Part shown: one piece after another, positions 58,754 to 64,000 of the stretch
Layout of the letters: every line of letters starts with the position of its first letter
Numbering within the stretch: position 1 is the first letter of the stretch
From: Burkholderiales bacterium
GTDB lineage: Bacteria; Pseudomonadota; Gammaproteobacteria; Burkholderiales; WYBJ01
Length of the DNA stretch: 64,000 nucleotides
Assembly (NCBI GenBank): GCA_020848435.1
Contig: JADLAC010000019.1
Span: 1 to 64,000 of the forward strand
Direction of reading: 5' to 3'
Notes under the pieces: model-generated
Seen by the model: only the letters and a program-made list of their open reading frames with translations
Database searches by the model: none
Told to the model about the DNA's origin: nothing
Translations under genes and position numbers: made by a program

Positions 58754-58834
58754 GGGGGTCAGGTCTTGCACGTTGCCGGGGTCGAGGATCGGCGCATTGC
58801 GCCGTAGCACTGCAACGTGCAAGACCTGACCCCC
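58754..58834. repeat. REP-like perfect 23-bp inverted repeat with a 35-nt spacer; could also act as a terminator
   Basis: GGGGGTCAGGTCTTGCACGTTGC (58754-58776) and its exact reverse complement at 58812-58834. Confidence 0.9.
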
Positions 58835-58855
58835 GGTAGGCGGACCACTGATAGG

Positions 58856-59839
58856 CTACTGCTTGGGAACCTTGGCGTCCTTGATCACCTGCGCCCAGCG
58901 CTCGATCTCCGCGCGCATGAACTTGTCGAATTCGTCGCGCCCGGTCGGCGCGGGCGGCATCCCCAGGCCGGACAGGCGCTGCTCGACCTCAGGGGTGCGC
59001 ATTACCGCGTGCAAATCCGCGTTCAACTTGTCGAGCAACGCCACGGGTGTGGCGGCCGGCGCGCACACGCCGTACCAGGAATTGACTTCGAAGTCGGGGA
59101 CGCCCGCTTCCTGCATCGTGGGCACCTCCGGCAGCAGGTCCTGGCGCTTCGCGCTCGCGACCGCCAGTGCGCGTAGCCGCCCGCTCTTGACCGGGGCCAC
59201 CAGCAGCGGAAAGTTCGTGATGTTGATTGGCAACTGGCCGGCGATGACGTCGCCCGTCCCCTGCCCGGCGTTCTTGTAGGGGATGTGCACGATATCGAAC
59301 TTCATCCGCAGCTTGAGCAGCTCCATGGTCAGGTGCGGCGAGGTGCCGGGTGTTCCGGCAGCGTAGCTCAGTTTGCCTGGGTTCGCCTTGGCGTAATTCA
59401 CCAGCTCCTGGATCGTCTTGAGCGGCACCGAAGGATGCACGACGATCACGTTGGGCGGCATGCCGATGCGCGTGATCGGCGCGAAATCGCGATGGCCGTA
59501 GGGCAGGTTCGCGATCATCGATAGGGAGATCGCGTTGGGCGCGATGTTGCAGTGGAGCAGCGTGTAGCCGTCGGCGGGAGCCTTGGCGACGAACGCCGCG
59601 CCGATCGAGCCGGAGGCGCCGCCGCGGTTATCCACGATGATCTGTTGGCCCCACAAGCGCGACAGATACTCGGTGATCAAGCGCCCGACGATGTCGTTGC
59701 CGGTGCCCGCGGGGAAAGGGATGACGTAACGCACCGGCTTCGCCGGATAGCTCTGCGACCACGACGCGGCCGGGCTCATGCAAAGCGCCGCCGCAGTTGC
59801 GTACATCCACCCTCGATTTGCTCCGATCACACCACGCAT
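58856..59839 (-). CDS. Bug/TctC family substrate-binding protein
   Basis: YPAKPVRYVIPFPAGTGNDIVGRLI; VDNRGGASGSIGAA; HIPYKNAGQGTGD. Confidence 0.92.
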   Translation of the reverse strand: MRGVIGANRGWMYATAAALCMSPAASWSQSYPAKPVRYVIPFPAGTGNDIVGRLITEYLSRLWGQQIIVDNRGGASGSIGAAFVAKAPADGYTLLHCNIAPNAISLSMIANLPYGHRDFAPITRIGMPPNVIVVHPSVPLKTIQELVNYAKANPGKLSYAAGTPGTSPHLTMELLKLRMKFDIVHIPYKNAGQGTGDVIAGQLPINITNFPLLVAPVKSGRLRALAVASAKRQDLLPEVPTMQEAGVPDFEVNSWYGVCAPAATPVALLDKLNADLHAVMRTPEVEQRLSGLGMPPAPTGRDEFDKFMRAEIERWAQVIKDAKVPKQ

Positions 59840-60216
59840 CACGCACCTCCGTTGCAAAGGTACCGCTCGATGCAGAAACTGGCGTTTACCGCTCAGGCGG
59901 ATGCGAGCATCCCACCCGAGGAGGAAGAGCTTGGCGCTTGCTTCGGAAAATTATGGCATCCGAAACTTTCCCAGTCGACAACAATATTCCCGCAGACGCC
60001 GCGATGACCTTACGGGCATCGCTATTGCACTGCGGCGCCAGGTTCGGACCGCAAGCCGGCGGATGAGACTATCGAGACCATGCCGCGAGCGGCGCAGCCG
60101 GCGGCTCCACGCGCGGATGCCAGGGTTGCGCACTATGGTGAATGCATTCTCGTGCCGCCACGACTGCGCTGTTTGCGCGCTATCATGCGCAGAGGCGGTT
60201 TCGCTGGAGGCAAACG

Positions 60217-61050
60217 ATGCGGTCAAATCATCTGAAGGCGCGGCTCGAGCAAGGAAAGCTCGTGATCGGCTGCTTGCTCGCTTACAACGCGCCGTGGCTC
60301 GTGGAGGTGCTCGGAACGGTCGGTTACGATTTCGTCGCCATCGACCTGGAGCACGAGCCGCTCGATAACGAGTCGGTCGCGAACCTGATCCGCGCCGCGG
60401 ACGGCGTCAATCTGCCGTCGCTCGTGCGCATGCCCTGCACCGAACGGCTGCTGCCTTTCCTCGACGCGGGCGTGCACGGCGTGGTCGTCCCGGACATCCT
60501 CGATCGCAGCCACGCCGAGAAGGTGGTGGAGATGACTCGCTTCCATCCGATCGGCTGCCGCACCTATTACACGCAAACGCGCTCCGCGAACTACGGTATC
60601 GGGATCGACGAGCGGCGCTGGACGCAGCAGATGAACGAGCGGCAGCTGGTCATCGGCATGATCGAGAGCATCTGCGCGGTGGAGAAGCTCGACGGGATTC
60701 TCGCCGTAGCGGGGATCGATGGCTACCACGTCGGCCCGCTCGACCTGGCGCAATCGATGGGCTATCCGCCGAAGGATGAGCTCGAGCGCGTGATCGCCGA
60801 GGTCGTGCGGCGTGTGCGTGCCGCCGGCAAGTACGTTGCGGTCGGCGTCGTCACGCCGTGGGGTATGGACAGCCTGCCCAAGTGGGCGCTACAAGGGGCG
60901 CAGATATTCAACGTTCCTTCGGCCTGGCTGCTGACCCACATGGCCGGCCAATTCCTCGGCGAGGTCCGCGCGATGGCGCCGGCGGAACAGCACGATTGGC
61001 CGCCGATTCCGGCGCTCGCCCACAATCCGTATTTCACGTCAGACAAGTGA
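60217..61050 (+). CDS. HpcH/HpaI aldolase/citrate lyase family protein
   Basis: LEQGKLVIGCLLAYNAPWLVEVLGTVGYDFVAIDLEHEPLD; MIESICAVEKLDGILAVAGIDGYHVGPLDLAQSMG. Confidence 0.93.
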   Translation: MRSNHLKARLEQGKLVIGCLLAYNAPWLVEVLGTVGYDFVAIDLEHEPLDNESVANLIRAADGVNLPSLVRMPCTERLLPFLDAGVHGVVVPDILDRSHAEKVVEMTRFHPIGCRTYYTQTRSANYGIGIDERRWTQQMNERQLVIGMIESICAVEKLDGILAVAGIDGYHVGPLDLAQSMGYPPKDELERVIAEVVRRVRAAGKYVAVGVVTPWGMDSLPKWALQGAQIFNVPSAWLLTHMAGQFLGEVRAMAPAEQHDWPPIPALAHNPYFTSDK

Positions 61051-61077
61051 GCGCCGCGCCGCTCGCACGCGTAGTGC

Positions 61078-62067
61078 TCACTCCAGGCGTATCCCCGCCT
61101 CCTTGATGACGCCGGCCCACATGGCGCGCTCCTTCTTGATGCGAGCGGCAAGCTCCGCTTGCGTGGTGATCTCGGGCTCCAGTCCCAGCCGATCCATGGC
61201 GGCCAGGACATCGGCATTCTTGAGGGCGGCGAGCGACGCATCGCGGATGCGCGTCACCACGTTCCTGGGCGTCGCACCCGGCACCACCAGGCCGTACCAC
61301 TGCAGCACCTGGAATCCGGGATAGCCGGATTCCGCGACGGTGGGCAGCTCCGGCATCGACTTGGAGCGTTGGGTGCCGGTACGCACGATCGCGCGCATGC
61401 GTCCCGCCTTGATGAAGCCCAAGGTCGAGGCCGGGGAGCTGATGTTCATCTGGATCTCGCCCGCGAGCAGGCCGTTGAGCGAAGGCCCGGCGCCTTTGAA
61501 CGGCACGTGCACGATGTCGATGCCGGCGACCTTCTTTAACAGCTCGGCGGCGAGGTGGTTGGTGCTGCCGACTCCGCCCGAGCCGTGGCGCAGAGATCCG
61601 GGCTTCTGCTTGGCGAGCGCGACGAACTCCTTGAAGGTCTTGGCCGGCACGTCGGGATGCACCACCACGATCTGGTCGGTAGCCGACAGGATGATGACCG
61701 GTTGCAAGTCCTTTTCTGTGTCGAACGGCAGCTTGTAGAGACTGGGGTTGGCAGTGAGCTGGCTATCGAGCACCAGCAATACCGTGTAACCGTCGGGATT
61801 CGCCCGGGCGACGATTTCGCTGGCGAGGTTGCCGCCGGCGCCCGTGCGGTTGTCCACGATCCAGTTCTGCCCCATGGCCTCGCTCAGCTTCGGGGCGAAG
61901 ATCCGTGCGGTAGCATCGGCGCCTCCGCCCGGCGCGAACGGCACGAGCAGCCGGATCGGGCGGCTCGGGTACGTGGCATCGGCAGCCTGCGCCGCGGCCG
62001 TGGTCATGCAACACGCAACCATGGCGATCGTAGCGGCGATGCACCTGAAGCGAGTACGGCGGATCAT
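61078..62067 (-). CDS. Bug/TctC family substrate-binding protein
   Basis: YPSRPIRLLVPFAPGGGADATARIF; VDNRTGAGGNLASE; HVPFKGAGPSLNG. Confidence 0.93.
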   Translation of the reverse strand: MIRRTRFRCIAATIAMVACCMTTAAAQAADATYPSRPIRLLVPFAPGGGADATARIFAPKLSEAMGQNWIVDNRTGAGGNLASEIVARANPDGYTVLLVLDSQLTANPSLYKLPFDTEKDLQPVIILSATDQIVVVHPDVPAKTFKEFVALAKQKPGSLRHGSGGVGSTNHLAAELLKKVAGIDIVHVPFKGAGPSLNGLLAGEIQMNISSPASTLGFIKAGRMRAIVRTGTQRSKSMPELPTVAESGYPGFQVLQWYGLVVPGATPRNVVTRIRDASLAALKNADVLAAMDRLGLEPEITTQAELAARIKKERAMWAGVIKEAGIRLE

Positions 62068-62192
62068 GTCCTTCTCCTGGTTCTGATTCGATCGACCACG
62101 GCGCCCGTACGCGGGCGCGGCGGCGGCTGTGCGTGTCTGCGGCGAGCAACGCTACACCGCGCGCCGAGTCGTTGTCAAAGCAGAGCGAGCGC

Positions 62193-63878
62193 TTAAGCGG
62201 TCGCGTCCGCGGTGGCGGCCCGATCGGCCGATACTCGGGAGGCTACGACGGCGTGAGGGCTATCGCCGCGCGCGTCCTCGAGTATCATGGCGGCGCCTTT
62301 TTCGGCGATCATGATGGTCGGCGCATTGGTGTTTCCAGCGGTGACCGAGGGCATGATCGACGCGTCGACCACGCGCAGATTCGCGATTCCGTGCACCCGC
62401 AGCCGCGGGTCCACGACAGCGTGCGCATCGGTCCCCATCCGGCAGGTGCCTACGCCGTGTTGGCCCGACGCGCCGTGGTCGCGAATGACGTCGTCGAGCT
62501 CGGCATCGGTCTCGACCGCTGGTCCCGGAAACACTTCCTCGGCGATGTAAGCTGCGAGCGCTGCTTGGCGCGAGATCTTGCGCGCCCAGCGGCAGCCGGC
62601 AATGATGGCGCGCACGTCATCGGCCGCGCGCAAGAAATTGAGCGCGATCGCAGGCTTCGCCAGCGCATCGTCGTTGCGAATGCGCACATGCCCGCGCGCC
62701 GCCGGAGACAGATGTACCACGCCGACGCTGAAGCCCGGGAACGGATGCGGATGGGCGCCCTTGGCATCGCGTCCGGCGTAGCTGAACGCGCAACACGACA
62801 ACTGGATGTCGGGCTGGGTCCGCGTAGCGTCGCTGCGCACGTAGCCGCCGGCGGTAATGCCGCTGCTCGCGAGCGGGCCGCTGCGCCGCAGGACGTACTG
62901 CGCACCCGCCAGGATGCGCCGCCACGGGCTGTTGGCGATGTCGTTGAGCGTGATCGGCTTGGTGCAGCGATAGCTGAAGCGGACGGTGAAATGGTCGTGC
63001 AGATTCGCACCGACGCCCGACAGGTCGCGCACCACCGCAACGCCGGCTGCGCGCAGCACATCCGCCGGACCGAGCCCCGAAAGCTGGAGGAGCTGCGGCG
63101 AGCCGATCACACCGCCGCAGACGATCACCTCGAGGCGAGCCCGCACGGTAAGGCTCGCGCCCGCGCGGACAAAGCTGACGCCGGTGGCGCGTCCGTTCTC
63201 GATCAAGATGCGGGACGCATGCGCGTTGGTTTCGATAGTGAGATTGCGCCGCGCGCGCGCCGGACGCAGATAGGCGCTGGCCGTGCTCGACCGGCGGTGG
63301 CCGCTGATCGTGCTCTGCCAATAACCGGCACCGTCCTGTTGCCCATCGTTGAAGTCGTCCTTGGCGGGTAACCCCGCCTGGATCGCGGCGCGGATCCAGG
63401 CGGTCGCGATCTCCATGCGCTGGGCATAGCTGGACACGCCCAACGGGCCGCCGGCGCCATGGAAGGCGTTCGCGCCATTGGCCTGGTCTTCGGCCTTCTT
63501 GAAGTAGGGCAGTACCGCATCCCAGTCCCAGCCGTCGCAGCCGCCCCGGCGCCACTGATCGTAGTCGGCGCGATGCCCGCGCATGTAGACCATGCCGTTG
63601 ATTGCGCTGGTGCCGCCCAGAACCTTGCCGCGCGGCTGGTAGAGGCGCCTGCCCTTCAAACCCGGCTCCGGCTCGGTTTCGTACATCCAGTTGAATCGAG
63701 GGTTGGCGTAGACCTTCGGATAGCCCATCGGCACGTGAATCCACGGGTTGCCGTCATCGCCTCCCGCCTCGAGCAGCAACACCGAATGGCGCCCGCTCTC
63801 GCTCAGCCGCGCGGCCAGCACGCAGCCGGCCGAACCGGCCCCGGTCACGATATAGTCGAAGGTATCCGTGTGGGTCAT
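62193..63878 (-). CDS. GMC family oxidoreductase (choline dehydrogenase-like)
   Basis: [110 protein letters not shown]. Confidence 0.95.
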   Translation of the reverse strand: MTHTDTFDYIVTGAGSAGCVLAARLSESGRHSVLLLEAGGDDGNPWIHVPMGYPKVYANPRFNWMYETEPEPGLKGRRLYQPRGKVLGGTSAINGMVYMRGHRADYDQWRRGGCDGWDWDAVLPYFKKAEDQANGANAFHGAGGPLGVSSYAQRMEIATAWIRAAIQAGLPAKDDFNDGQQDGAGYWQSTISGHRRSSTASAYLRPARARRNLTIETNAHASRILIENGRATGVSFVRAGASLTVRARLEVIVCGGVIGSPQLLQLSGLGPADVLRAAGVAVVRDLSGVGANLHDHFTVRFSYRCTKPITLNDIANSPWRRILAGAQYVLRRSGPLASSGITAGGYVRSDATRTQPDIQLSCCAFSYAGRDAKGAHPHPFPGFSVGVVHLSPAARGHVRIRNDDALAKPAIALNFLRAADDVRAIIAGCRWARKISRQAALAAYIAEEVFPGPAVETDAELDDVIRDHGASGQHGVGTCRMGTDAHAVVDPRLRVHGIANLRVVDASIMPSVTAGNTNAPTIMIAEKGAAMILEDARGDSPHAVVASRVSADRAATADATA

Positions 63879-63980
63879 TCTTGACATGTCCCTTGGTCGG
63901 GCGCCAAATCCGAAGCGATGTGGACCTGGCAATGATAGCGTGCATTTCGCTCGCAGCGGACTTCGTTCGCGCCTTTGATC

Positions 63981-64000
63981 GGGGCCAGGTCTTGCACGTT
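63981..64000. repeat. REP-like half-site copy, truncated by the window end
   Basis: GGGGCCAGGTCTTGCACGTT: one mismatch to the 58754 repeat arm. Confidence 0.75.

Noticed and set aside
1-64000. CRISPR arrays, rRNA genes, insertion sequences and integrases
   Set aside because: No regularly spaced repeats, rRNA motifs or transposase/integrase ORFs were recognised.

Overview
High-GC window that looks betaproteobacterial (Burkholderiales-like; inferred from Bug receptors, PEP-CTERM proteins and gene order). It is mostly a mosaic of small organic-acid and CoA catabolic cassettes. Eleven of the genes are orphan Bug/TctC-type substrate-binding proteins, and no tctA/tctB-like permease is visible. The most interesting signal is a pair of loci in which an open frame continues through an in-frame TGA. 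Locus 1 is 5649-7412, with TGA at 5964-5966 in the context GNGA-U-GTC. Locus 2 is 13371-13898, with TGA at 13653-13655 in the context GVGA-U-GSC. Both match UGSC-family selenoproteins. In both, a GC-rich hairpin starts 13 nt after the UGA and has its apical loop at +21 to +23, as expected for a bacterial SECIS. In locus 1 the UGSC domain is fused to a ~400 aa partner domain. In locus 2 a homologue of that partner is the separate gene immediately upstream. This is a Rosetta-stone link to an apparently uncharacterised Sec-dependent two-component system, next to Bug receptors and AtuA/DUF4387 genes. Other notable items: a tRNA-Lys 3'-end direct repeat carrying two different deletion remnants of a Uma2 gene around an intact Uma2 gene; sdhCDB without sdhA; an orphan T6SS-type lipase/immunity cassette; a lipoprotein-SBP/hybrid-kinase operon led by a truncated receiver ORF; a frameshifted mini PEP-CTERM gene; gene-remnant zones; and REP-like inverted repeats. 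All calls are from reading the sequence; no database search was run.
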